From: Microvirga sp.
Lineage (GTDB): Bacteria > Pseudomonadota > Alphaproteobacteria > Rhizobiales > Beijerinckiaceae
Direction of reading: 5' to 3'
Assembly: GCA_031181145.1 (NCBI GenBank)
Contig: JAPSLB010000048.1
Location: forward strand, 1-32,807
Length of the DNA stretch: 32,807 bases
Shown here: in pieces, positions 23,222-30,526 of the stretch
How the letters are laid out: each line of letters opens with the position of its first letter
Numbering within the stretch: position 1 is the stretch's first letter
The notes under the pieces: generated by a model
What the model was told of the DNA's origin: nothing
Database searches by the model: none
What the model saw: the letters and a program-made list of their open reading frames with translations, nothing else
Translations under genes and position numbers: made by a program

Positions 23222-23650
23222 ATGAGCGACAATATCGCTGCATCGAACTACATTGAGCTGGCCGCGGATATCGTGTCGGCCTATGTGAGCAACAACTCTG
23301 TTCCATCGGGTGACCTGCCCACGCTGATCAACGACGTCCATTCCGCTCTCATGCGTGTCGGCGGCGGCACCGTGGAAGCTCCGGTCGAGGCTCCGAAGCC
23401 GGCCGTTCCCGTGAAGAAGTCCGTAACTCCCGACTACATCGTCTGTCTGGAGGACGGAAAGAAATTCAAGTCGCTGAAGCGCCACCTGCGTACGCAGTAC
23501 AACATGACTCCCGAGCAGTACCGCGAGAAGTGGGGCCTGCCGGTCGATTATCCGATGGTCGCCCCGAACTATGCCAAGGCGCGCTCCGAGCTCGCCAAGG
23601 AGATGGGTCTCGGTCAGCAGCGCCGGAAGCGCCGGACCTCGCGCGGCTGA
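23222..23650 (+). CDS. mucR: MucR/Ros family zinc-finger transcriptional regulator
   Basis: This encodes 142 residues from ATG at 23222; an upstream in-frame start would add 13 residues unlike the family. The N-terminal 45 residues ([20 protein letters not shown]...) form the oligomerisation region. A proline/valine linker follows, then the Ros/MucR DNA-binding domain ([38 protein letters not shown]) and a basic tail ([11 protein letters not shown]). The zinc site would be C75, D78 (the CxxD variant), H88 and, four residues later, Q92 where a second His is usual. MucR proteins act as heterochromatin-like silencers controlling exopolysaccharide, motility and virulence or symbiosis genes. A strong terminator follows. 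Which genes it controls cannot be read here. Confidence 0.95.
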   Translation: MSDNIAASNYIELAADIVSAYVSNNSVPSGDLPTLINDVHSALMRVGGGTVEAPVEAPKPAVPVKKSVTPDYIVCLEDGKKFKSLKRHLRTQYNMTPEQYREKWGLPVDYPMVAPNYAKARSELAKEMGLGQQRRKRRTSRG

Positions 23651-23674
23651 GCCGCCCGAGACGCACGCCTCTTC

Positions 23675-23701
23675 AAGCCGCCCTCATGGGCGGCTTTTTT
23701 C
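23675..23701 (+). terminator. Rho-independent terminator of mucR
   Basis: AAGCCGCCC (23675-23683), loop TCAT, GGGCGGCTT (23688-23696), then a run of T. This is a perfect 9-bp GC-rich stem with a T tract, 24 bases after the mucR stop. Confidence 0.92.
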
Positions 23702-23767
23702 TGTCGTGCCGATTGTGAAGACGTTCCCATCATGGCCGTTGTTGGCCCGGGAGAGGTGATCATCGAC

Positions 23768-23830
23768 TTATCCTCACTGTTATCAACAGTTTTGAATCTC
23801 GTTGACAACTAGGAATATGAGCCCACTATC
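23768..23830 (+). promoter_or_regulatory. Promoter-like region with two DnaA-box-like sites before the DUF6456 gene
   Basis: TTATCCTCA (23768-23776) and TTATCAACA (23780-23788) each differ by one base from TTATCCACA, the strict DnaA box. The second is embedded in a perfect palindrome, ACTGTT-ATC-AACAGT (23776-23790). TTGACA at 23802-23807 with CTATCA about 18 bases on is a plausible sigma-70 type promoter. The ATG of the DUF6456 gene is at 23879. All of this is motif matching by eye; DnaA binding is inference. Confidence 0.4.
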
Positions 23831-23878
23831 AGTGGTGGAGGGGCCGGCCCTTTCTTTCTTTATTTATGGGAACAAATC

Positions 23879-24847
23879 ATGAACAAAAACGAGAACGAGC
23901 AGGTTCATCAACCAATTGCCCCCGCAGGTCTCCCGGCGCTTCGATCGCCGAAAAAAACAGGCCGCGCCAAGCAGGCGAGGGGGCGTCAAGGTCCTGTCGC
24001 ACGGGCGGCAGGGTCGGACGCTCTTCCATGGGAGGCACAGCGACTTCTGGCTGTACTGGACGCTTCGGAAACCCGCGTCATGGTCGATCCGACGGATATG
24101 GGCAGCGTGATCGTCCACAGGAAACGCGCAGGCATTTCCGTCGGAGCCGGGCGCTTCAGCACCGCTGCCGCGGAGCTGCTCGTCCGGCAGGATCTGGCCG
24201 CCTGGCAGCGCGGGGCCATCGGCCAGAAGACGCTCGGCTTGACGGAAGCGGGACGCTCCCATCTCCGGCGCGCCCGCGTCGGCGAGCCAGAAGCGGCCTT
24301 TCTGCACCAGCACCGGGAAACCGCCGAAGCCACGATCCGGACCGAAGCCGGTGCCGTGCGCGTTCGGGTGGATACGGAGGAGAGCCCGCTCGATTGGCTG
24401 CGCCGGCGCAAGAACCGCAACGGGGAACCGATGATCGACGAGGCGGCCTACCAGGCCGGCGAGCGGTTGCGCACGGATATCATGCTCGCGGGGCTGCTGC
24501 CGGGCGTGACGGCCCGCTGGGACGCGATGCCGACGGGCAGCGGTCCCGTCTCTCCTTCGGAGGCCACGGACCGGATGGTGGCCGCCCGCCAGCGCATCCG
24601 GCATGCCTTCGACGCCCTGGGGGCGGATTTCAGCGACCTGCTGATGGATCTCTGCGGGTTCCTGAAGGGGCTGGAGCTGATCGAGCGGGAGAGGGGCTGG
24701 CCTCAGCGCTCCGCCAAGATCGTGGTGCGTCTGGCGTTGGCGCGGCTCGCCGAGCATTACGGGATCGAAGCCGCCGCCCAGGGTCCGGCGGCCTCCCGCG
24801 GGATCAAGGCCTGGCGGGCGGTGGTGATCGAGGGCGGGCGCGTCTGA
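23879..24847 (+). CDS. DUF6456 / helix-turn-helix domain protein
   Basis: This encodes 322 residues. The first 50 residues are basic and low complexity (KKTGRAKQARGRQ), probably disordered. Residues about 50-130 look like a winged-helix region (PWEAQRLLAVLDASETRVMV...TEAGRSHLRRARV). The C-terminal part carries the DUF6456 features: SPLDWLRRRKNRNGEPMID, AYQAGERLRTDIMLAGLLPG, then VAARQRIRHAFDALG and ERERGWPQRSAKIVVRLALARLAEHYG, which reads as a helix-turn-helix. The family is restricted to alphaproteobacteria and probably binds DNA; its role is unknown to me. A longer frame beginning at 23866 is out of register and is a shadow. The gene converges on sufE with nine bases between stops. Confidence 0.85.
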   Translation: MNKNENEQVHQPIAPAGLPALRSPKKTGRAKQARGRQGPVARAAGSDALPWEAQRLLAVLDASETRVMVDPTDMGSVIVHRKRAGISVGAGRFSTAAAELLVRQDLAAWQRGAIGQKTLGLTEAGRSHLRRARVGEPEAAFLHQHRETAEATIRTEAGAVRVRVDTEESPLDWLRRRKNRNGEPMIDEAAYQAGERLRTDIMLAGLLPGVTARWDAMPTGSGPVSPSEATDRMVAARQRIRHAFDALGADFSDLLMDLCGFLKGLELIERERGWPQRSAKIVVRLALARLAEHYGIEAAAQGPAASRGIKAWRAVVIEGGRV

Positions 24848-24856
24848 ACGCGAAGG

Positions 24857-25285
24857 TCAGAGGCTGGCCCGGGCCGCCTGCGCATCGCGGCGGATGCGCT
24901 CGACCATGGATCTGACGCCGTTCGATCGTTGCGGCGTCAGATGCTCCGCCAATCCAAGCTCCTTGAACAGGGCAAGGGCGTCGGTGGCGAGGGCCTCCTC
25001 CGGCGTCTTGCCGTTGTAGAGCGCGATCATCAGGGCCACGAGGCCGCGCACGATATGGGCGTCGCTGTCTCCGAGAAGGTGAAGCGCGGGTCTGCCGTCG
25101 GCGCCGTCGAGGCGCGTTTCGATCCAGACCTGGCTCGCGCAGCCCTTCACCTTGTTGACCTCGGTATGGGCCTCCGGCGGGAGCGGCTCCATCATCCGCC
25201 CCAGCTCGATCACGTAGCGATAGCGCTCTTCCCACTCGTCGAGGAGCTCGAAGTTGGAGACGATCTCGTCAATGGTCGGCAGCAT
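24857..25285 (-). CDS. sufE: SufE family cysteine-desulfurase sulfur acceptor
   Basis: This encodes 142 residues. The family core is intact: MLPTIDEIVSNFELLDEWEE, RYRYVIELGR, then VNKVKGCASQVW with the sulfur-accepting C49 (C51 in E. coli). SufE takes persulfide sulfur from the SufS desulfurase and passes it to the SufBCD scaffold for iron-sulfur cluster assembly in the cytoplasm. The ATG at 25285 gives the standard length with AGGGA upstream; an ATG at 25312 also has AGGGA and would add nine residues. The other suf genes are not in the window. The gene upstream on the same strand is a small membrane protein, probably in the same transcript. Confidence 0.93.
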   Translation of the reverse strand: MLPTIDEIVSNFELLDEWEERYRYVIELGRMMEPLPPEAHTEVNKVKGCASQVWIETRLDGADGRPALHLLGDSDAHIVRGLVALMIALYNGKTPEEALATDALALFKELGLAEHLTPQRSNGVRSMVERIRRDAQAARASL

Positions 25286-25353
25286 GGCATCCCTGCTTTG
25301 TCTGCCGGTCATATAATCCCTGTGGAAGCGTTTGGCGACCTCGCAGGCTGCAA

Positions 25354-25677
25354 TCAGCTGCGGGGTCTGGCCGACGATGCGCGATCTTCCGGCCTGAGGG
25401 TGTCGGATGCCTTCGGGGCTGTCGGCGCGAGGCCGGATGTGGTGAGGATCTTGTCGACCACGGCCTGCTTGGCGCTTTCCGGCAGGGCCTGCCACACGGT
25501 TTCGAGATGGCCGGACGCTCCGTCCGAGGGGAGGGGCGGCGTCGCGGGCGCTGCCTGCTCAGTGTTCCTGGGGGCGAGAAAATCCAGGACCGGGTCCGGC
25601 GCCTCGCCGCGGTCGCGGACGGGCGAATAGTAGAAGATCACGCCGATGATGAGGATGAAACGCAGGATCGAAAACAT
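25354..25677 (-). CDS. Small membrane-anchored protein upstream of sufE (DUF5330-like)
   Basis: This encodes 107 residues from ATG at 25677 (an upstream in-frame start would add ten). It begins MFSILRFILIIGVIFYYSPV, a single N-terminal membrane helix or uncleaved signal anchor. The rest is Pro/Ala rich (APDPVLDFLAPRN, AAPATPPLPSDG), with a short helical piece (LETVWQALPESAKQAVVDKIL). I recall similar small DUF5330 proteins beside sufE in other Rhizobiales, but this assignment is from memory and tentative. The stop is about 70 bases before sufE. The function is unknown. Confidence 0.65.
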   Translation of the reverse strand: MFSILRFILIIGVIFYYSPVRDRGEAPDPVLDFLAPRNTEQAAPATPPLPSDGASGHLETVWQALPESAKQAVVDKILTTSGLAPTAPKASDTLRPEDRASSARPRS

Positions 25678-25783
25678 GAGGCTGCCGGGTGCCGACGACT
25701 GGATCAAAGGTGATGCATCATAACGTGCCGTACCGGCTCGACGGAGGAGATCCGAGCGGAACCTGCGAATAGGATGAATGAAA

Positions 25784-25807
25784 GGTTAAAGGCCCCCGGC
25801 TTTAACC
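25784..25807. repeat. Perfect inverted repeat in the 388-base gap before the peptidoglycan-binding gene
   Basis: GGTTAAAG (25784-25791) and CTTTAACC (25800-25807) flank an eight-base GC core. A second pair of TTAA motifs lies at 25916-25919 and 25928-25931, eight bases apart, close to but not at the seven-base spacing of CtrA boxes. The rest of the gap (25678-26065) is GC-rich, with no gene I can support. Confidence 0.5.
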
Positions 25808-26065
25808 GAAGCTGTTAAGACCCTTGAAATGCAGGGAAAACGAAATTCCGTTCCTGCCGTCTCGCCGATGCGCCCTTGAGGGTGGCCGAAGGGTGGCGGA
25901 GGCGGGAGCCTGGGTTTAAGCGTTCGTTTAATGGAGTTCTGCCACGCTTTCGCCAAGAAGAAGGAGGAGCGGCTTCGGGGGCTCTCGTTCGTGACCTTCG
26001 GCATCGGCCGCGGCTCGTCAGGGACGCGGCGGTGACCGGTCGTCGTGCGCTCCTTCAACGATGGG

Positions 26066-26926
26066 ATGATTGTTGTGCGTGATGCTTTCGCTGCTGAGAC
26101 AGATGATGACTTCGACCTTCCTGCCGTCGTGCGGCGGAAGGCGTCGGCGCGTCCGCAGCAGAAGCGCGCAGCCAGGAGGGCGCCACGAAAGGCGGGGCTG
26201 GGCGAGCGACTGATCGCTCAGGCTCTGAAGCATCCGGGCCGTGTCGCGGCGGCCGTGATCCTGACCGGATGCGCCGGCGCGATCGCCTGGAACGCGCTGC
26301 TCCTGCAGGATGTCCGCCATCCCGCACCCCTGTTCTCCCAACGGGATCCGACCCTCGCCGCGGCGCCCGCGCCGGAAGCCGATCCGATGCAGCCCCTGCC
26401 GCCGGCTCGGTCTCGGGCAGACGCGCATGAGGCTCAGGCCATGGCTGCGCAGGAGCCGGAGGAGTTGGCGCCCCCGACCGAAGCCGCTCCCGCTGCGCCC
26501 GCGCCGCGCAGTGCGATCTCGGACCTGATCCGCAACAACGGCGTCCCGAGCCCGGCGCCGCAACGCCCGCAGCGGGCAGCCGTCCAGACGCCGGCTCCTG
26601 CACCCGCTCCCGCACCGGCTCCCGCATCGCCTCCGAGCCGCGCGCAGACCGTGCGTGATCCTATCGCGGAAATGATCCGCCTCGGCGGGCCCGTGCCGAC
26701 GCCGCCTGGCAATGTGGGGCGGCCCGATGGAGCGGACATCGTGCTCTCCGGCCAGCGCGCCCTGGCCCGGCTGGGCTACGGCGTGAAGGTCGATGGCCTC
26801 ATGGGCCCCGGAACACGTCAGGCCATCGAGCGCTTCGAACAGGACAGGCGCTTGCCCGTCACCGGCACGTTCAATTCGCGCACGGCGCGTGAACTCTCCT
26901 CCCTGTCGGGCATTGCCGTTCAGTAA
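26066..26926 (+). CDS. Membrane-anchored peptidoglycan-binding protein (PG_binding_1)
   Basis: The chosen ATG at 26066 gives 286 residues; a GTG at 26045 or at 26075 is possible, and none has a good ribosome binding site. The N-terminus is basic (RRKASARPQQKRAARRAPRK). A single membrane helix follows around residues 65-85 (VAAAVILTGCAGAIAWNALLL), placing the rest in the periplasm. A long Pro/Ala/Glu linker, with an APAPAPAPAPA run, leads to a C-terminal PG_binding_1 domain (about 220-285: SGQRALARLGYGVKVDGLMG, TRQAIERFEQ, LPVTGTFNSRTARELS). Such domains bind peptidoglycan stem peptides. No catalytic domain is present, so it probably tethers or spans the wall. The stop overlaps the DUF1491 start by one base (TAATG), so the two are coupled. 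Confidence 0.87.
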   Translation: MIVVRDAFAAETDDDFDLPAVVRRKASARPQQKRAARRAPRKAGLGERLIAQALKHPGRVAAAVILTGCAGAIAWNALLLQDVRHPAPLFSQRDPTLAAAPAPEADPMQPLPPARSRADAHEAQAMAAQEPEELAPPTEAAPAAPAPRSAISDLIRNNGVPSPAPQRPQRAAVQTPAPAPAPAPAPASPPSRAQTVRDPIAEMIRLGGPVPTPPGNVGRPDGADIVLSGQRALARLGYGVKVDGLMGPGTRQAIERFEQDRRLPVTGTFNSRTARELSSLSGIAVQ

Positions 26927-27267
26927 TGGCTCGTCTCCGCTCCGATTTCTGGGTGTCCGCGTACTTGCGCCGCTGCGGTGTCGAAGGGGTCGATGCCGCT
27001 TTGCGCAAGCGCGGCTCCGCCGAGGCCGGAGCGATCTTCGTGAAGGTCGATCATCTCGACGGTACGGCAAGCCTCTACGGGCCTGCGCCGCAGCTCTTCG
27101 TCGAGGACAGCAGCGAGCGTCTCTTCTCGCCGATCCTGCAAGGCGTGACGCCACTCGACGTCGAAGAGCGAATGACGCGGGAGCTGCGATTCGACTCCGA
27201 TCTCTGGCTGGTGGAAGTGGACGACCGCCAGGGCCGTCACTTCCTCGATCTCGCGGCCGAATCGTGA
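26926..27267 (+). CDS. DUF1491 family protein
   Basis: This encodes 113 residues with the family features RLRSDFWVSAYLRRC near the start, AGAIFVKVDHLDGTASLYGPAP in the middle and DLWLVEVDDRQGRHFLDL at the end. It is soluble, with no signal peptide. DUF1491 occurs widely in alphaproteobacteria and has no assigned function. The start overlaps the previous stop (TAATG), so it is translated with the peptidoglycan-binding protein, a pairing that may hint at an envelope-linked role. The last 31 bases overlap the convergent DUF2336 gene. Confidence 0.9.
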   Translation: MARLRSDFWVSAYLRRCGVEGVDAALRKRGSAEAGAIFVKVDHLDGTASLYGPAPQLFVEDSSERLFSPILQGVTPLDVEERMTRELRFDSDLWLVEVDDRQGRHFLDLAAES

Positions 27268-28268
27268 AGCGCGGGGCTCTCCCCGCCGAGCGCCTTCACC
27301 CCCAGGATCGTCTCGACGAGGCCCAGCGCGACCGGGCCGGGAACCTCCCGCATCTCGCGGATCAGCTCGCGGATGACGGAGAGGGGATAGGAGAGGGCGG
27401 GATGCAGGGTCAGGAAAATGCGGATCGCCTGCCTCTCCGGCACTCCCAACGCCTTCAGCGCCAGGGCGGCAAGCAGGTGCCGCCCGATCTGCAGAATGTG
27501 CCACTCCGTCGATCCGGGAAAGCCGAAGGCGTCCGTCAGCAACCGCTCGAAGCGTGCCATGTCCCCGCCAGCCGCAGCCTCCACGAGCGCGTCTGCAACA
27601 TCCCCGCTCGGGCGGGAGGCTGATGCGGTTGTCTGCACGAAAGCATCCGCGATGCTCGCTCGAACATGTCTGCGCCGCTCCCGGTCGGCCGCCAGATAGA
27701 GGCAGGCCGCGTGTATCGTCGAGAGATCGGCGCGTTGGAGCAGGATTCGCGCGAGGGCAGGGCGCTCGATGGCGCGCCTGACCAACCGATGGAAGGCCGG
27801 TGTCGACGGAGAGAACGCCGGGTTGGCCGCGAGCACGTCTTCGCTGGTCTCCTCCCGCAGCGCCAGTATGCGCTCGACGGTTGCGGGTTCGAGCCGCGGG
27901 CGCGACGCAAGATGCGCGCGTCCCGCGGGGGTCGCGAGATACCGCGCCTCGGGAACGGAGGCGGGGCGTCCCCCGTGCTCCGGCAAGTTGCTGCACGGTT
28001 TCGGCGCATGCCGCTGCAGGTAATCACGAACGGAGCGCGGCGTATCCCGGCACCCGGCAAGAATGCGCGCGATGTCGCGCAGGGTGGCGCGGTCGGCTTT
28101 CGGCAGGAACCCGAGCGCCAGGGCTTCGAAGGTTTCGATGGTCTCGCGGTCGCGGGCGGGAGCGGCCGCGAACATTTCGGCATTGACCTTGAGGAGAGCC
28201 GCGCAGGGATCCGCGCCGCCCAAATCGGACAGGTCGGACCAGAAACTCGGGTTCGCAGAGGACGCCAT
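27237..28268 (-). CDS. DUF2336 family protein
   Basis: This encodes 343 residues from ATG at 28268, preferred over a TTG six bases upstream. The protein is mostly helical, with repeated degenerate units of about 40 residues, e.g. LATPAGRAHLASRPRLEPATV and RLVRRAIERPALARILLQRADL. This HEAT-like, all-helical make-up and the FEALALGFLPKADRATLRDIARILA block fit DUF2336. The family is largely alphaproteobacterial and uncharacterised. Arg content is high and there is no membrane segment. The 3' end overlaps DUF1491 by 31 bases, tail to tail. A 273-base gap upstream holds its promoter and that of the small gene at 28542. Confidence 0.8.
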   Translation of the reverse strand: MASSANPSFWSDLSDLGGADPCAALLKVNAEMFAAAPARDRETIETFEALALGFLPKADRATLRDIARILAGCRDTPRSVRDYLQRHAPKPCSNLPEHGGRPASVPEARYLATPAGRAHLASRPRLEPATVERILALREETSEDVLAANPAFSPSTPAFHRLVRRAIERPALARILLQRADLSTIHAACLYLAADRERRRHVRASIADAFVQTTASASRPSGDVADALVEAAAGGDMARFERLLTDAFGFPGSTEWHILQIGRHLLAALALKALGVPERQAIRIFLTLHPALSYPLSVIRELIREMREVPGPVALGLVETILGVKALGGESPALHDSAARSRK

Positions 28269-28541
28269 ACTCAACTCTTTCTTCAGCGCAGCCCACCCGG
28301 CAGCCTAGAGGCGGTTCGTTAAGCGCCTCTTTAGATCCGGCGATGGATCCACCCGATTCTGTGCGCCATGTCACACATGATCGTGAAGCTTGGAACAGAA
28401 GCGCGACCGTGCCTGTTGTTTTCTTGCCAGGTCAGGAGTTTTTCCAGGGCTCTCCGGCCACTGGAAAGGGTCTGTTAACCATGAGGCATTTTTTGTGAGC
28501 GAGTTACAGAGGCAGATTTTGAGACGGTAGAGGAGAGCACG

Positions 28542-28745
28542 ATGCAGGACGCGTGGGTCAGATCGCCCGGGGTGGTGATCGCATTTCCGGATGCCGCGGA
28601 CAGGCCGCAACGTCCGCAACTGAATGCCGGCGAGCCGCGAGGTGAAATCCTGCTCTTCACGGGCGTGCGCTATGAGCGGCCCGAGCCGAGCCCAGGTCCC
28701 TCCCGTCCTTACGCCAGTAATCGTCCCGGCCGTGGCCGCTCGTAG
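28542..28745 (+). CDS. Small protein of 67 residues with a GEILLFTGVRYER motif
   Basis: This encodes 67 residues with GGAG seven to ten bases before the ATG. It has an N-terminal VVIAFPDAADRP segment and a central GEILLFTGVRYERP motif, then a Pro/Arg/Ser tail (SNRPGRGRS). I recall short rhizobial proteins with a similar LFTGVRYER motif; that recollection is the main reason for accepting such a small gene, together with the ribosome binding site and the empty surroundings. No signal peptide or membrane helix is seen. The function is unknown. A short GACGC/GCGTC hairpin around a T-rich loop follows at about 28770-28784, too weak to call a terminator. Confidence 0.6.
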   Translation: MQDAWVRSPGVVIAFPDAADRPQRPQLNAGEPRGEILLFTGVRYERPEPSPGPSRPYASNRPGRGRS

Positions 28746-28783
28746 TTCTTTGAGTTCGTTCTTCGTCGAGACGCCTTTTTGCG

Positions 28784-29287
28784 TCAGCTGAGATCCTGCG
28801 CCAGTTCGCGCGCCATCAGCACCGCACCCGGTCCGTATGTGAGAAGTTTTGCCTCGAGGCCGGGCACGTTCACCGTGTGAAAACCCAACCGCTCCCAGAA
28901 CGCTTGGGAGTTGTTGACGGCCACCAAAGACAGATTGCCGAAGCCGGAATCCCGTGCGTGGCGGACGAGCCGCTCGCCGGCCTGCGCGGCATGGCCCTTG
29001 CCTCGCGCCTCGGGCAGCAGCGCCACGTCGTGCACGTAATAGGTCGTGGCCTCGCCCGGGATCTCCCTCAGCAGGGAATTGAGCGCGGGCGGCGCGCCGA
29101 AATGCCAGGGATGGGTGAGGGCGTAGCCGATGAGCCGGCCGTCCTCCTCCAGCGCGAGACAGCCCTGAGGATAAAGGCGCAGACGCTCGGCGAAGACTTG
29201 CGCATCCTCCGGATGATCGAGGTGGATCTCATCCGCCAGGATCTGCACTTGCGCGAGATCCTGCGCGGTCATGGGGCGCCAGGACAT
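28784..29287 (-). CDS. GNAT family N-acetyltransferase
   Basis: This encodes 167 residues from ATG at 29287 (MSWRPMTAQDL). The open frame continues far upstream but that part overlaps the DUF1254 gene out of register. The GNAT fold is clear: acidic N-terminal strand-helix, CLALEEDGRLIGYALTHPW, VHDVALLPEARGKGHAAQAG with the acetyl-CoA pyrophosphate loop (ARGKGHA), then SLVAVNNSQAFWERLGF. The acceptor is unknown; it may be an amino acid, a peptide N-terminus or an antibiotic-like amine. It is the last gene of the PBP1A-DUF1214-DUF1254 operon, 14 bases after the DUF1254 stop. Confidence 0.88.
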   Translation of the reverse strand: MSWRPMTAQDLAQVQILADEIHLDHPEDAQVFAERLRLYPQGCLALEEDGRLIGYALTHPWHFGAPPALNSLLREIPGEATTYYVHDVALLPEARGKGHAAQAGERLVRHARDSGFGNLSLVAVNNSQAFWERLGFHTVNVPGLEAKLLTYGPGAVLMARELAQDLS

Positions 29288-29301
29288 GGTTCTTCTTGCC
29301 C

Positions 29302-29865
29302 TTACTCTGCATGTTCGGTGATGCAGGAGACCGCCTTCGCGGCTTCTTCCGCCTGCGGCCGCTGGCTGGGGGTGGGGGCCGCCACGCGCACGATCACGAA
29401 GCCCTGCTGCTCCGGCGCGACGATGCGGACGTCCCGCGAGGGCTCGTTCTCGTCCTCCGCCGCCCGCGCCTCGTCGAGCTGGCGCGCCGTCATGGTCACG
29501 ATCTCGAGTTCTCCGCGCACGGCGGCCCGGTCGGTCACCGCGAAGAACACGCCCCCTGACTTCTTGTGAAAGGAGAAGGACAGCAGGTTCGGTCCGGTCC
29601 GGGCCGAAACCCGTATCGGTCCGTTGCGGAGATCGAAGGCGCAGGCTGCGACCGCAACCGACGGATCCGGCCGGGGCATCCAGGTGCTCGCGGCCCCGGG
29701 AGCGCTGACGATCTGCGCCTTCTCGGCGGTGAGGGTCGGCTGAACCTTCGCGAAGGCGTCGTCCTCGGCGAGGTAGGGCGTCGCGAGAATGGAGACGATA
29801 TGCACGCCCGCCGCCAGCACGAGGCCGCACAGGGTCGCGATCACAAAGCGGCCAAAACCCCTCAT
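29302..29865 (-). CDS. DUF1254 family protein
   Basis: This encodes 187 residues from ATG at 29865, which overlaps the DUF1214 stop in an ATGA arrangement. An N-terminal membrane helix (RFVIATLCGLVLAAGVHIVSI) anchors it. The following part contains TPYLAEDDAFAKV, VAVAACAFDLRNGPIRVSAR and LLSFSFHKKSGGVFFAVTD, as in the short DUF1254 proteins paired with DUF1214. The C-terminus, PTPSQRPQAEEAAKAVSCIT, is likely flexible. Large fused DUF1254/DUF1214 proteins have been linked to envelope or lipid-related roles, but the function of this split pair is not known. The tight coupling implies that the two subunits work together. Confidence 0.82.
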   Translation of the reverse strand: MRGFGRFVIATLCGLVLAAGVHIVSILATPYLAEDDAFAKVQPTLTAEKAQIVSAPGAASTWMPRPDPSVAVAACAFDLRNGPIRVSARTGPNLLSFSFHKKSGGVFFAVTDRAAVRGELEIVTMTARQLDEARAAEDENEPSRDVRIVAPEQQGFVIVRVAAPTPSQRPQAEEAAKAVSCITEHAE

Positions 29866-30524
29866 GAGCCGCACTCCACACGCTCGATGACCGGGAAGGT
29901 GCTCTCGGTCAGGCCGGTGCCGGCCGCGCCCGGCGTGTCGTAGAGCCTGAGCACGATGCTGAACCTGCCCGTGGGCGGAAGCTGCAGCCAATTCCCGTCC
30001 TGGAGGCTGCGCGAGAGCGCAATCGTGAACCGGTCCTGAGCATCCCGCAGAATCTCTGCTGAAGTGAAGCTGTTTCGCCCCAGTTCGGTCCGCACGAGGC
30101 GTCCGTCCTGCTCATAGACGGACAAGGTCCAGAGGCGGGCCGCCGGGGTGTCGGCGCCCACGCGATAGGTGCAGGCGGAGTCGAGAGCTCTGCCTTCGCT
30201 GTCCGTCGTTGCGGTGAAGCCGAGGCCTTCGCCTATGGCCAGGGGAACATCGCCGCGCCGAGCGAGGATGGCGCGCATGTAAGGGTCGGCCGAAGTCGAA
30301 CCAAGGGCCGGCCAGGCCTTCCAGGGCCCGAGGCTGAGGCTGCCGAACGGCGGATCGCCCTTGAGGATCCAATAGGTCGAACCCAGCCCGAGCCCCAAGG
30401 CGAGAAGGAGCGAGTAGACGATCAGGAACGCGGTCGGGACGATCCGGAAGGACACGGGCTTTGGCGCGGGCGCGCGCGTCGCGCCCGTCCCGGGGGCGTT
30501 CGTCAGGATTGCATCGGTGCTCAT
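29862..30524 (-). CDS. DUF1214 family membrane protein
   Basis: This encodes 220 residues. A Pro/Ala-rich cytoplasmic N-terminus (about 1-25) is followed by one membrane helix (about 27-52, TAFLIVYSLLLALGLGLGSTYW). The outer part includes AWPALGSTSADPYMRAILARRG and GFTATTDSEGRALDSACTYR, then NWLQLPPTGRFSIVLRLYDT, which are DUF1214 hallmarks. The ATG at 30524 lies two bases after the PBP1A stop, so the genes are co-transcribed, and the TGA overlaps the next ATG. DUF1214 and DUF1254 are usually found together, fused or adjacent. The biochemical role is not established. The operon link to PBP1A suggests a periplasmic, cell-envelope role. Confidence 0.88.
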   Translation of the reverse strand: MSTDAILTNAPGTGATRAPAPKPVSFRIVPTAFLIVYSLLLALGLGLGSTYWILKGDPPFGSLSLGPWKAWPALGSTSADPYMRAILARRGDVPLAIGEGLGFTATTDSEGRALDSACTYRVGADTPAARLWTLSVYEQDGRLVRTELGRNSFTSAEILRDAQDRFTIALSRSLQDGNWLQLPPTGRFSIVLRLYDTPGAAGTGLTESTFPVIERVECGS

Positions 30525-30526
30525 CG

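Noticed and set aside
23866..24915. A 349-codon frame overlapping the DUF6456 gene
   Set aside because: Out of register with the DUF6456 frame, which has recognisable family blocks; this one is Arg-rich low complexity.
25916..25931. Possible CtrA site (TTAA-N8-TTAA)
   Set aside because: The CtrA box has seven bases between the halves; the spacing is eight, so it is mentioned only as a motif.
25786..26058. A 90-codon minus-strand frame in the gap before the peptidoglycan-binding gene
   Set aside because: Basic, proline-rich composition typical of chance frames in GC-rich DNA, and no clear start signal.
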